Source: Umezawaea sp036375055 (GTDB lineage: Bacteria; Actinomycetota; Actinomycetes; Mycobacteriales; Pseudonocardiaceae). Taken from it: a DNA stretch of 64,000 nt. The notes below the pieces were generated by a model. It did not search any database. It was not told the DNA's origin and saw nothing but the letters and a program-made list of their open reading frames with translations. The stretch spans positions 1-64,000 of the forward strand of contig NZ_DASUSQ010000102.1 of assembly GCF_036375055.1 (NCBI RefSeq), written 5' to 3'. Positions 25,176 through 34,230 of this stretch are shown one piece after another. How positions within the stretch are numbered: the stretch's first letter is position 1; each line of letters starts with the position of its first letter. The translations under genes and the position numbers were made by a program.

Positions 25176-28100
25176 TCACTCAGCCGCCGTGACCGTGTCC
25201 AGCGCGGCCAGGCGCACGTCCGGGTCCTCGTGGCGGCGCAGCGCGCGCAGCAGCGCCCGCCAGTGCTCCGGCCAGCCGGTGTCGGGCCCGGCGACCGACG
25301 TGATCGCCAGCGCGAGCCCGGCCGCCGCAGGCCCCCCGACCGCCAACGCCTCGGCGACCTCCCGGACGCGGGCGCGCGGCAGGCGGCGCACCGCGGCGTC
25401 CACCTGCCCGGACAGCTCGACCCGCGCCCGCTCGGCGAGCACCGGCCGGTCGGCGAGCCCGGCGACCTCGCGCAGCCCCGGCAGCGGGTCGTCGTCCCAC
25501 GGCACCGCCGCCACGGCGAGCGCCACGGCCGACCCCCGGTGCTCCGGTGTGCCCGCCAGGTCCCGCGACAGCGCCGTCGCCGCGTCCCGCAGCACGGCCG
25601 ACCGCCTGCGGTCCACCACCAGCCGGGTCAGCACGCCGATCCGCTGCCGGGCGGGCAGGTCGCGGTCGGCGTCCGCGTCGAACCGGTCGCCCGCCGCCAG
25701 CAGCCGCGCCACGACCGCCCGCAGCGGCTCGACGTCGCCCGCGACACCGGACACGTCGAGCAGCGCCGTCAGCGCGGACGACCAGGTCGCGGTGTTGTCG
25801 ACGTCGGAGGCCATGGCCACCAGCAGCGGCGTGAAGTCCGCGTCCCACGTGGCCCACAGCGGCAGCGTCGCGTGCCGGAGCACGGCGGGCTCCTGGCCCG
25901 GCACCTGCACGACCGCCCGGACCAGCGCCGCGTAGCGGGCTCGGTGGCGCGGGGCCACGGTGAACGGCGACCGGTCGAGGACCGTCACCGCGACCGCCGG
26001 TTCCGAGGCCGCCGCCTCGGCCAGCAGGGTCCACGCCGCCTCGTCGTCCAGGAACCACTCGGTCGCCCACACCAGCGCCCGCCGCACGTCCCGGTGGGCG
26101 TTCGGGCCGTCCCACGCGGCGGTGAACAGCGCGGCGGCCCCCGGCACGTGGTGCTCGGCCAGGAGCCGGACCGCCTCCTTGCGCGCGGTGACCTTGGGGC
26201 TGCCCAGCAGCCGCCCGAGGTGCTCGCCGAGCCGGTCGGGCGCGACGAACCGGGCGCACCTGCTCACCGCGTGCACGGCCACCCGCGCCCGGTCGGTGTC
26301 GACGTGGGCGAGCAGGTCGGGCAGCACGGCACCGGGCTCGTCGGTCCACGCCAGCGCGGACAGCGCCGCCTCGGCCACCTGGACCTCGCGGTCGGCGACG
26401 AACCGGCGCAGCACGGCCGCGGTGCCCGGCACCCGCCCGAGCGAGCGCACCGCACCCGCCCGCTCGTGGACGGTCGCGCGCCCGGTCGAGGCGAGCGCGG
26501 TCAGCTCGGCCGCGTACGCCGCGGTGTGGCGCGGCAGCCACCGGGCGAAGCAGCCGTGGAACGACGGCACGTACCGCACGCCCCGCTTGAGGAACCTGCC
26601 GTGCAGCGGCTTGCCGATCACGTCGTCGAGCAGGTCGGTGCGCCGGAACCCGATGGCGTCGCGCACCGACGGCAGCGTGATGGTCGACCGGTCGCCGCGG
26701 AACACCCGTTCCACCCGCTCGTCACGGGTCGCGGGCGGCCGGAGCCACAGGTCGACCGCCTGGCGCACCACGGAGTCGTCCTTCGCCGACCGGGCCTGGT
26801 CCAGCAGGTCCTCCAGCGGCGCCATGCCCCACGCCCGGCGCCCGAGCCCGGACGCCAGCGCCAGCAGCACCGAGTACCGGCCGCGCGCCGCGTCCACCGC
26901 GAGCCGCTCGCGCAGCGCGTCGAACACCTGGTGCTCCGCGCCGCGCGGCAGGGCGTGGTCCAGCTCGTGCAGGGTGAGCCACGACAGGTGCCTGCCCATG
27001 CTCTCCAGCCCGGCCAGCCCCGCGTCGACCAGCGCTGGGCGGCGCGACACCGCGCCCTCGCGGACCAGGGTGGTCGCCAGCGCGCTCACCGCGTGCTGGG
27101 TGGCCCACGAGCAGTCCCGCGCCTGCGCGGCGTCGACCATCAGCTTCACCAGCAGGTCGGCCTCGGCGGGCCGGAACAGCCACGCGGGCACGGCCGCGAG
27201 CGCGCCGAGCGCCGCCGCCCGCACCGGGTCCTGCTCGTTGGGCAGCCTGGTGAGGGACGCGAGCACCGCCGCGAACGCCTCCGGGTCGCGGCTCGCCGCG
27301 CCCGCCGCGATGTAGAGCGGGTACGCCTCGCGGCGCTCGTCCGCCGTGGCCCGCTTCGTGGCCTCGCGCAGCACCGGCGCCGCGTCGGCCCAAGCGGTCC
27401 GCGCGGTCACCGCGAGCCGCCGCGACGGGTCGTCGGCGGTGGCGCGCAGCGCCAGCAGCCTGCGCGCCTCGGTGTCGCGGGCGGCGGCGGGCAGCTCGTC
27501 GAGGGCGTCCAGCGGCACGTCCGCCCGGCCGCCGACGGCGTCCGCGAAGACGGCGGCCCGGCGCGACGGCGGCAGGGCGTGCAGGAACCGCACCAGCGCG
27601 GCGCCGTCGAGCAGCCGCGCCAGACCGACGAGGTCGGCCTGGTCGACCCCGGCCAGCGCGCGCCACAGCGACCGCCGGTCCGGGGTGCCGCCCGTGCGCC
27701 GCGGGTCCAGCAGCACCCGCACCACGCGGTCGGGGGAGTGGCGGGCCAGCACGCCCATGCGGTTGACCAGCGCCCAGGACAGCGGGGCGTGCGGCAGCGT
27801 CCGCTCGACCAGGTCCAGCACCCGACCCGGCCTCGGCTGGACCGCGGCGGCCACCCCCGCGCCCAGCCGGTCCCACACCCTCGGCCACCACGCGGGCGAC
27901 ATCGCCGCCAGCTCGGCGTCGACCAGGTCCAGGAACTCGTCGGGGTGGTTGCGGCCGATCGTGGTCCAGTTCGCCACGGCGTGCGCGAGGCCGGGCAGCT
28001 CGGCGGCGACCACCGGCGGCGAGCAGGCCGCCACCAGCGCGGCGGCCTCCCGGTCGCCGAACGACTCCCGCACGGCGGGCAGCAGCGCGTCCGCCAGCCC

Positions 28101-28463
28101 GGTCGCCCCGCGCCGCCGCACACCGGTGTAGAGGGTGCGGCGCAGCGCCGTCGGCAGGTGCGGCAGCCGCTCCAGGAACACCTCGGCCGGCAGCCCGAGC
28201 CGGATCGCCGCGCCCAGCGCGTGCCCCACCACGGCCGTCTCCCGCGCGGCCAGGCCGCGCCGCACGTGCTCGCGGTGCCCGGCCACGTACGCCATCCGCA
28301 ACGCCGTCCGCTCGGCGGACCCGTCGGAGCCGAGGTCGCGCAGCAGCGCGTCCAGCTCGGCCGTGCCCGCCAGCCGCCTCGCCGTCTCGGACAGGAGCTT
28401 CTGCCGGGCGCCGAAGGGCAGCCGGTCGAGCGTGCGCAGCAGTCGTCGTGCGGAAGTGGTCAC
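25176..28463 (-). CDS. 1,095-aa HEAT-like helical-repeat protein of unknown function
   Basis: A long cytosolic protein with no signal peptide, membrane helix or catalytic motif, starting at GTG near SARRLLRTLDRLPFGARQKL. It consists almost wholly of Ala/Leu/Arg-rich antiparallel helix pairs of about 30-45 residues, as in HEAT/ARM-type solenoids. Examples are ERAGAVRSLGRVPGTAAVLR, EVQVAEAALSALAW, RARVAVHAVSRCARFV and TARKEAVRLLAEHHVPGAA. A less repetitive middle (FRRTDLLDDVIGKPLHGRFL, VRYVPSFHGCFARWLPRH) may be a specific contact surface. Such solenoids are usually scaffolds or protein-binding platforms. The gene is monocistronic and is bounded by strong hairpins on both sides (25130-25172 and 28715-28744). 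I do not recognise a named family. Confidence 0.85.
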   Translation of the reverse strand: MTTSARRLLRTLDRLPFGARQKLLSETARRLAGTAELDALLRDLGSDGSAERTALRMAYVAGHREHVRRGLAARETAVVGHALGAAIRLGLPAEVFLERLPHLPTALRRTLYTGVRRRGATGLADALLPAVRESFGDREAAALVAACSPPVVAAELPGLAHAVANWTTIGRNHPDEFLDLVDAELAAMSPAWWPRVWDRLGAGVAAAVQPRPGRVLDLVERTLPHAPLSWALVNRMGVLARHSPDRVVRVLLDPRRTGGTPDRRSLWRALAGVDQADLVGLARLLDGAALVRFLHALPPSRRAAVFADAVGGRADVPLDALDELPAAARDTEARRLLALRATADDPSRRLAVTARTAWADAAPVLREATKRATADERREAYPLYIAAGAASRDPEAFAAVLASLTRLPNEQDPVRAAALGALAAVPAWLFRPAEADLLVKLMVDAAQARDCSWATQHAVSALATTLVREGAVSRRPALVDAGLAGLESMGRHLSWLTLHELDHALPRGAEHQVFDALRERLAVDAARGRYSVLLALASGLGRRAWGMAPLEDLLDQARSAKDDSVVRQAVDLWLRPPATRDERVERVFRGDRSTITLPSVRDAIGFRRTDLLDDVIGKPLHGRFLKRGVRYVPSFHGCFARWLPRHTAAYAAELTALASTGRATVHERAGAVRSLGRVPGTAAVLRRFVADREVQVAEAALSALAWTDEPGAVLPDLLAHVDTDRARVAVHAVSRCARFVAPDRLGEHLGRLLGSPKVTARKEAVRLLAEHHVPGAAALFTAAWDGPNAHRDVRRALVWATEWFLDDEAAWTLLAEAAASEPAVAVTVLDRSPFTVAPRHRARYAALVRAVVQVPGQEPAVLRHATLPLWATWDADFTPLLVAMASDVDNTATWSSALTALLDVSGVAGDVEPLRAVVARLLAAGDRFDADADRDLPARQRIGVLTRLVVDRRRSAVLRDAATALSRDLAGTPEHRGSAVALAVAAVPWDDDPLPGLREVAGLADRPVLAERARVELSGQVDAAVRRLPRARVREVAEALAVGGPAAAGLALAITSVAGPDTGWPEHWRALLRALRRHEDPDVRLAALDTVTAAE

Positions 28464-28532
28464 GGGCGGTGATTCTCGTGTCCGGAGGGGCCGGTCGCCA
28501 GTCGTTTACCGGCGCGGCGGTACGGCTCGCCG

Positions 28533-28744
28533 ATGGCGACCGCGCCACCGGTGGGGCTCGCCTGCCCCCGGGGCACCGACCGGGGGCGGTGGAACGCGGC
28601 CTGCGAGTCCTTCGTGGACGCGACCACCGGCCCCGTGCCCCTGGCGCACGACGTGCCGGACCCCGAGGTCGAGACCACCGCGCGTGAGCTGGTCGAGCTG
28701 GAGCCCGACCCCGAGCGCCGGGCGTCCGCGCGGACGCCCGGCGC
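28533..28744 (+). other. Coding-like gene fragment
   Basis: In the 286-bp gap upstream of the helical-repeat gene, the plus-strand frame beginning ATG at 28533 shows G or C at nearly every third position and a clear position bias over about 70 codons (RWNAACESFVDATTG, DPEVETTARELVELEPD), like real genes here. There is no Shine-Dalgarno and no recognised family. The frame then runs through a terminator hairpin into the end of the glucanase gene. It is either a small gene or a truncated remnant. Confidence 0.3.
28715..28744. terminator. 30-bp perfect palindrome, terminator of the GH87 gene
   Basis: Fourteen-base arms (28715-28728 and 28731-28744) around CG form a completely palindromic 30-mer. 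It begins 5 bp after the stop codon of the glucanase gene, so it should terminate that leftward transcript. Confidence 0.78.
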
Positions 28745-28749
28745 CTCAC

Positions 28750-31700
28750 CTACCGGGGACCACCCGCCCTCGCGGGCCGGGCGGCGGCCGTCGAACCGCC
28801 GGTGATCGTGAAACCCGAGCCCGGCTCGACCAGGACGTCGCCCTGGGCCGAGTTGGTGATGGTCACGTTCGTCAGCGTGGCGCTGCCGCGGGCCCCGCTC
28901 ATCGCGAGGACGCCCGAGCCGTTGTTCGACCTGTCGATCTTCACGTTGCTGATCACGACACCCGGCATGGTTCCGCCGCCGGTCTTGAACTGGATGCCGT
29001 CGTAGGTCGAGTCGACGATGTCGGTGTCCCGGATGGTCACACCGGTGATGTCCTTGTTCGCCGCGAACAGCGTCAGCGCGCCGAACTCCTGGTCCTCGCC
29101 CCAGAACACGCCGCCGCAGCGGTGCAGGGCGTTGTTGGCGATCACCGTCGTGCCCGAGAACGGCAGCGGGTCGTGGTCGGTCGCCAGCATGATGCCGGGG
29201 TAGTTCATCGTGTCGAACACCAGGTTGTTCTCGATCGAGTTGCCGTACCCGCCGTAGACCGCGATACCGGTGGCGCGCCACGGCAGCTGGATCGTGTTGT
29301 TGACGAAGTGGTTGTCGTGGCCGACGTCGGTGTTCTGGTCCTTCACGTACTTGTTGGCCCACACCGCCAGCGCGTCGTCACCCGTGGTGCGGAACGACGA
29401 GTTGAACACCTTCGAGTTCCTGGTGCCGTTGGAGAAGTTGATGCCGTCAGCGTAGGTGTCGCGGATGCGCATCCCGCTGAACTCCAGGCCGTCCGCCGGT
29501 CCCCACAGGTCGGGGATGTTGTCGTAGTCGCGGCCGACCCAGACGCCGACGTTCGCGTGCTCGATCCACACGTTGCTGATCTTCGTGCCGGTGCCGAACC
29601 GGCCGTTGAGGCCGACGCCGCCCTCGGCGTTGCCGTCACCGCCGCGGATCCGGCCGGAGCCGAAGATGGCGATGTCGGAGATCTGCGTGTTCTTGTCGAT
29701 GTCGAACCCGAAGTTGCCCTCGTGCGGGTGGTTGATGCTCCCGACCGCGTTCTGCGGCTCGGTCAGCGTGTACAGGTGCGAGTGCCACATGCCCGCACCG
29801 CGGATCGTGACGTCGCTGATGCCCACCTGGTTGAACTGGCCGCGGTTCAGCGGGTCGTCGGTGAGGATCTTCTTCTCCTGCCGCCACTGCCCGGCCGGGA
29901 TCCACACGCAGCCGATCACGCCGTTCTGGTCGTCCGTCACGGCCCGCTGGATCGCGTCCGTGTCGTCCACGCCGTCGTTCGCGACCGCGCCGTAGGACGT
30001 GATCGACGTGCACCCGGTCGGCTGGCTCGCCGCGGGTGCGACCTGCTCCAGGTCGATCAGGTCGAGGATGTAGAACGACGCCGTGTCACCGGAGTCGCGT
30101 TGCAGCTTGAACCTCGTGCCGGGCGGGTAGCTCGTGGGCAGCAGCGCGTGCGACTCGTCGAACAGCCTGCGCGCGTCGGCCTGCGGGGTGTTGGTCAGCG
30201 CCTCGGGACCGTCCACGTTGCCGTAGAGCCAGCTGTGCTTCGACGACAGCGTCAGCTTCCGAGCGAACACGTCGTTGACGTACAGGCTGATCGTGGCGTC
30301 GATGCCGCCACCGCCGGGCGCGTCCGGGATGGAGTTGCGCACGACGATCGAGTTGGCCTGGTTGGTCGAGGTGATCTCGACGAACTGGCCGGTGCCGGTG
30401 AGCCGCACCGACTGCCGCCCGGACGACTCCGTGGCGAAGTTGGTGTGCCCGAACGTCCGCAGCGGGTCCGCCGTGAGCAGCGTGCCCTGGTAGCGCCCTG
30501 CTTCCGCCTCGTACTCGGTGTAGGGGACCGCCGCCCCACGTCCGACCACGATGGACTGCGTGAAGGTGTTGTTGGTCTCGCTGGTCTCCGCGACGGTGTT
30601 CGTCGCGTCGGCCGTGGCGGTGATCGTCGCCCCGCCGTTGGTGGCGGTCCACGTGCCGCTGGTGGCGACGTTCACCGTCGCCCCGGCCGCGACGGCGCCC
30701 GCGTTGGCGTTCAACGTGGTCCCGCCGACCGTGACGCGGGTGACCGTGCCCGCGGCGACCGCCGTGGTGCCGCGGTTGTTCACCGCCACGGTGAAGGAGA
30801 CGGCCGCGCCGACGGCCGGGTTCGGCGGGTTGGTGGTGATGCCGGTGACCTGGAGGTCCGGTCCGGGAGCCTGCGCGACCACGAGCGGGGACGACGCGGT
30901 GAACCGGTTGTTGGCGTCGTCCTGCTCGACGATCCGGTTGGCCGGGTCGACCAGCGAGGAGACGGTGTAGCCGCCCATCGGACGAGGTCCCACGGCAACC
31001 GACACGGTGGCCGTGGCGCCCGCGGCGAGAGCGCCGACCGGCGTGCTGCCCACGACCGCGCCCGCGAGGCTGAAGTCCACCGTGGACGCGGCGGCGGGCG
31101 CCGTGCCGGTGTTCTTCACCGTGGCGGACAGGGAGATCGCGCTGGTCTCGTTCGGCGACGCCGGGGTCCACGTCGTGCCGGTGACCACGAGGTCCGGGTT
31201 CGGCGCCGGGACGCCGACGACCTGGAACTCGGCCACCTGCGCGCCGGGAGCGCCGGTGTTGGCGGTGAAGCGCAGCCTCACGTCGGCCACCCGGCCGGTG
31301 ACCGGGATCGTCACCGTGTTCGCGGCCGAGGGGTTGAACACGTACGTCGACAGCGCCTTGAGGGAGCTGAACGACGTGCCCGACTGCTCGCGGCCGAGGA
31401 CCTCCAGGGTCTGGCTGCGCGTGCCCCACGCCTGGTCGGGGTTGAGCTTCAGCACGACCGAGGAGACGTCGGCGTTGGAGCCGAGCTTCACCGTCAGGGT
31501 CGACTCGAACCCGGCGGACTCCCAGTAGGTGCTGGTGCTGTCGTCGTTGGCGTTGGCCGCGACGAACGAGAACGCCGTGGAGGACGCCTCGATCGCCCTG
31601 CCCCGCGCCAGGTTCGCGCCGCCGGTGCCCTGGCCGGTCCTGGTGACGTGGTTGCTGTCGCCGGACTGGTTGCCCGCGGCGTCGCGCGCCCGGACGAAGT

Positions 31701-33117
31701 ACTCGACCGTCGCGGTGGCGGGCTGGGTGTCGGTGAACGTCAGGGCGTTGCCCGCCACGCTCGTGGGCCTGCCGTTGACGTACACGTCGTAACCCGTCAC
31801 GCCGACGTTGTCCGTCGACGCCGTCCAGGTGAGGCGGATCTGGCCCGCGCCGGGCTCGGTGAACGCGAGGGTGCCCGGCGCCGTCGGCGGGGTCGTGTCG
31901 CCCGCGCCCTGGCCGGTGCGGGTGACGCGGTTGCTGTTCGGCGACTGGTTGCCCGCCGCGTCGCGCGCCCGCACGTGGTACTCGACGGTCGTGCTCAGCG
32001 GCTGCGTGTCGGTGTAGGTCAGGACGGTGCCCGCCACGGTGCCGCGCACCTGGCCGTTGGCGTACACCTCGTAGCCGGTGACGCCGACGTTGTCGGTGGA
32101 CGCGGTCCAGGTCAGGCGGACCTGCCCGCTCGTCGGCTCGGTGAACGCCAGCGAGCCGGGCGCCGTCGGGGCCACCGAGTCACCACCGGACGTCGGTCCG
32201 TGGACCTCGAACTCCGAGAGCTGCCCGCCCGGTTGCCCGGTGTTGGCCGTGATCGCCACCCGCACGTACCGGGTGCTGGTCGCGGTGAAGGAGACCGTCA
32301 CCGCGTTCCCGTTGGCGGGCGTGAAGGCGTGCTGCGCCGAGCCCGCCAGGTCGGTGAACGCGCTGCCGTTCGCGCTGCCCTGCACGGCGAGGGTCTGCGT
32401 GCGCGACCCCCAGTTCGCGGGCAGCTTCAGCACGACCCGGTTGACGCTCGCCGCCGCGCCGAGGTCCACCTGGATCCACTGCGGGAACGCGTTGTTGTCG
32501 CTCTCCCAGTAGGAGTCCTGGTTGCCGTCGTTGCCGTTGCCCGCCGGGTACTCGCCCTGGGAGGTGCTGGCCGACATCGTCTTGCCCCGCGCCAGGTTCG
32601 CCGACGACCCGTTGGCCCCGTGCACCTGGAACTCCGCGAGCTGGGCCGCGGGCCAGCCGGTGTTCGCGGTGACGTCCACCCGCACGTACCGGACGCTCGC
32701 CGCGGTGAAGTTCACCGTGACCGTGTTCGACGCGGCCGGGTCGAACACCCGACCGGCCGACGCCGACAGCGCGCTGAACGCCGTGCCGTTGGAACTGCCC
32801 TGCACGCTCAGCGTCTGCGTGCGCGCCTCCCAGCCCGCGGGCAGCTTCAGGACCACCTGGTCGACGTCGACGCTGCCGCCGAGGTCGATCTGCACCCACT
32901 GCGGGAAGGCGTTGCTCGGGCCCTCCCAGTACGAGGACTGGTTGCCGTCGTTGACGTTGGACGCCGGCTGGTTCCCGTTCGACGCGCTGGCCGTGACGGT
33001 CTTGCCGGCGGCCAGGTCGGGACCACCCGCCGCTGACGCGACCGGTGGCGACATGCCGAGGGCGATGAGGCCGACCGCGAGCAATCCGCTGGTCAGCCGC
33101 CTGCTGAACTGGTTCAT
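28750..33117 (-). CDS. Large modular secreted GH87-type alpha-1,3-glucanase
   Basis: A 1,455-aa exported protein. The signal peptide is RRLTSGLLAVGLIALGM with an ASA cleavage site near residue 29. Modules in order are: two F5/8C discoidin domains (about 31-305); two Fn3 domains (about 315-490) with near-identical RARDAAGNQS ends; a third discoidin domain (about 495-635); two CARDB-type domains (about 640-860); a CBM35/6-like domain starting YTEYEAEAGRYQG (about 866-1015); and a right-handed beta-helix (about 1037-1440). The helix carries ADGINFSNGT and the acidic TGDDALAVW near residue 1246. The architecture fits GH87 mycodextranase/alpha-1,3-glucanase, which attacks alpha-1,3-glucan of fungal walls. 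The start is chosen by the signal peptide; its Shine-Dalgarno is weak. It is the largest product in the window. Confidence 0.9.
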   Translation of the reverse strand: MNQFSRRLTSGLLAVGLIALGMSPPVASAAGGPDLAAGKTVTASASNGNQPASNVNDGNQSSYWEGPSNAFPQWVQIDLGGSVDVDQVVLKLPAGWEARTQTLSVQGSSNGTAFSALSASAGRVFDPAASNTVTVNFTAASVRYVRVDVTANTGWPAAQLAEFQVHGANGSSANLARGKTMSASTSQGEYPAGNGNDGNQDSYWESDNNAFPQWIQVDLGAAASVNRVVLKLPANWGSRTQTLAVQGSANGSAFTDLAGSAQHAFTPANGNAVTVSFTATSTRYVRVAITANTGQPGGQLSEFEVHGPTSGGDSVAPTAPGSLAFTEPTSGQVRLTWTASTDNVGVTGYEVYANGQVRGTVAGTVLTYTDTQPLSTTVEYHVRARDAAGNQSPNSNRVTRTGQGAGDTTPPTAPGTLAFTEPGAGQIRLTWTASTDNVGVTGYDVYVNGRPTSVAGNALTFTDTQPATATVEYFVRARDAAGNQSGDSNHVTRTGQGTGGANLARGRAIEASSTAFSFVAANANDDSTSTYWESAGFESTLTVKLGSNADVSSVVLKLNPDQAWGTRSQTLEVLGREQSGTSFSSLKALSTYVFNPSAANTVTIPVTGRVADVRLRFTANTGAPGAQVAEFQVVGVPAPNPDLVVTGTTWTPASPNETSAISLSATVKNTGTAPAAASTVDFSLAGAVVGSTPVGALAAGATATVSVAVGPRPMGGYTVSSLVDPANRIVEQDDANNRFTASSPLVVAQAPGPDLQVTGITTNPPNPAVGAAVSFTVAVNNRGTTAVAAGTVTRVTVGGTTLNANAGAVAAGATVNVATSGTWTATNGGATITATADATNTVAETSETNNTFTQSIVVGRGAAVPYTEYEAEAGRYQGTLLTADPLRTFGHTNFATESSGRQSVRLTGTGQFVEITSTNQANSIVVRNSIPDAPGGGGIDATISLYVNDVFARKLTLSSKHSWLYGNVDGPEALTNTPQADARRLFDESHALLPTSYPPGTRFKLQRDSGDTASFYILDLIDLEQVAPAASQPTGCTSITSYGAVANDGVDDTDAIQRAVTDDQNGVIGCVWIPAGQWRQEKKILTDDPLNRGQFNQVGISDVTIRGAGMWHSHLYTLTEPQNAVGSINHPHEGNFGFDIDKNTQISDIAIFGSGRIRGGDGNAEGGVGLNGRFGTGTKISNVWIEHANVGVWVGRDYDNIPDLWGPADGLEFSGMRIRDTYADGINFSNGTRNSKVFNSSFRTTGDDALAVWANKYVKDQNTDVGHDNHFVNNTIQLPWRATGIAVYGGYGNSIENNLVFDTMNYPGIMLATDHDPLPFSGTTVIANNALHRCGGVFWGEDQEFGALTLFAANKDITGVTIRDTDIVDSTYDGIQFKTGGGTMPGVVISNVKIDRSNNGSGVLAMSGARGSATLTNVTITNSAQGDVLVEPGSGFTITGGSTAAARPARAGGPR

Positions 33118-33447
33118 GGCGTTTTCGTTTCTGTCGAAACGGCAGGGGGGCGCCACTCGGGGGGACGTGGCGGTGGGTGCGCGGACAGGGCGTCGCGCGA
33201 GCGGCGAGGAGTCGTCGGGGGAGCAGCCGAGGGTCACGCCATCGTGGGCCTCCTCGTTCACGGAACGGTGACCAGGATGCAACATGGCGTGAACTGAACG
33301 CAATAACTTGACTGATTGCCGTAAGAAGACGACTACCGCAGCGTGGGGCAGGCGGGACCGATCGTTCGGGTGTGGTGGTGTCGCTCGTTCGGGTGTGGTG
33401 GTGCCGCGCAGCGGCGGGCGCGGTCGAGGCGCTGCCGGGTTCCGCTC
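33118..33447. other. 330-bp intergenic region, no gene seen
   Basis: Space between the GH87 gene start and the TetR gene end, both on the minus strand, so it must hold the glucanase promoter. A CGCAAT/ATTGC inverted repeat spans about 33299-33319 in an unusually AT-rich stretch, a candidate regulator site. No clear -35/-10 pair could be assigned. A tandem repeat lies at 33362-33403. Confidence 0.45.
33362..33403. repeat. Two-copy 19-bp tandem repeat
   Basis: TCGTTCGGGTGTGGTGGTG occurs at 33362-33380 and identically at 33385-33403, giving a 23-bp period. It sits upstream of the GH87 gene promoter region and just downstream of the TetR gene. Confidence 0.75.
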
Positions 33448-34134
33448 CTACGGCAGGCGCGGGGTGCCCAGCCGGGCCGTGATCCCGGCGAGGATGAGGT
33501 CGATGCCCGCGAGGAACTCCTCCCGGTCGTCGTGCTCGCGCAACCGGCCCGCGACGGTCCGGGTGAACGCGTACTCCTCGGGGTCGAGGGTGTCCCACGC
33601 CGTCGCGACGGTGGTGAGGAACTCGACCCGGTTCGTGTCCGGCCGGATCCCCCGGCTGTTGGCCGCGTTCTGCCCGCCCACGCCGAGGATGTAGTTCAGC
33701 AGCGAGGACGCGGCGGTGAACAGGGCGGCGTCGGGCACGCCGAGCGCCTGCACCTGGCGCCCCAGGTGCTCGAACACCCGCAGCACCGGCGACCTCCACG
33801 GGTCGCGGGCCAGGTGCGAGCCGACCCACGGGTGGGCGTCGATCGCGTCGAACACGCCGAGCGCGACGGCCCGGACGGCCTCCCGCGGTGTCGTGCCCCC
33901 GGCGTCGGCGGTCATGGTGGTGGCGACGACGGCGTCGGTGGCGGCGCTGAGGAGTTCGTCCTTGTCCGTGACGTGCCAGTAGATCGCGCCGGGCCCGGTC
34001 GCCAGCCGGCGGGCCAGCGCGCGGAACGTGAGCCCGCCCTCGCCCTCCGCGTCGAGCAGGTCGATCGCGGCCTCGACGATGCGGTCGCGGGAGAGCGGCT
34101 CTCCCCGTCGCTTTCCGGCGGCAACCACGCGCAC
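33448..34134 (-). CDS. TetR-family repressor (TetR_C-type)
   Basis: About 228 aa from GTG 34134; GTG 34128 is equally possible and neither has a strong Shine-Dalgarno. The DNA-binding part (about 12-60) contains RDRIVEAAIDLLDAEG, LTFRALARRLATGPGAIYWHV and TDKDELL, close to the classical tetracycline-repressor group. The C-terminal part has the matching ligand-pocket layout (AVRAVALGVFDAIDAHPWVGSHL). It is divergent from a TetX-like FAD monooxygenase with three matching palindromes between them. The pair therefore looks like an inducible drug-modifying cassette analogous to tetR/tetX. Confidence 0.9.
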   Translation of the reverse strand: MRVVAAGKRRGEPLSRDRIVEAAIDLLDAEGEGGLTFRALARRLATGPGAIYWHVTDKDELLSAATDAVVATTMTADAGGTTPREAVRAVALGVFDAIDAHPWVGSHLARDPWRSPVLRVFEHLGRQVQALGVPDAALFTAASSLLNYILGVGGQNAANSRGIRPDTNRVEFLTTVATAWDTLDPEEYAFTRTVAGRLREHDDREEFLAGIDLILAGITARLGTPRLP

Positions 34135-34147
34135 ATCATGGCACGGC

Positions 34148-34212
34148 TGGAACGGCGTTCCAGCTTGACATCTCTGGAACGACGTTCCAGTCTGTGTTGG
34201 AACAGTGTTCCA
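34148..34212. promoter_or_regulatory. Three TetR operators over the monooxygenase promoter
   Basis: Palindromes TGGAACGGCGTTCCA (34148-34162), TGGAACGACGTTCCA (34175-34189) and TGGAACAGTGTTCCA (34198-34212) share TGGAAC/GTTCCA arms. TTGACA (34165-34170) with CAGTCT (34188-34193), 17 bp apart, forms the rightward promoter. The middle site fills the spacer and the third covers the start point. Confidence 0.85.
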
Positions 34213-34230
34213 GAGTAGTGGGGAGTCACC

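Noticed and set aside
28135..33036. Very long open frame on the plus strand opposite the GH87 and helical-repeat genes
   Set aside because: Its translation is Arg/Gly/Val-rich low-complexity sequence with no domain. The minus strand encodes a signal peptide and recognisable modules, so the plus frame is a by-product of high GC.
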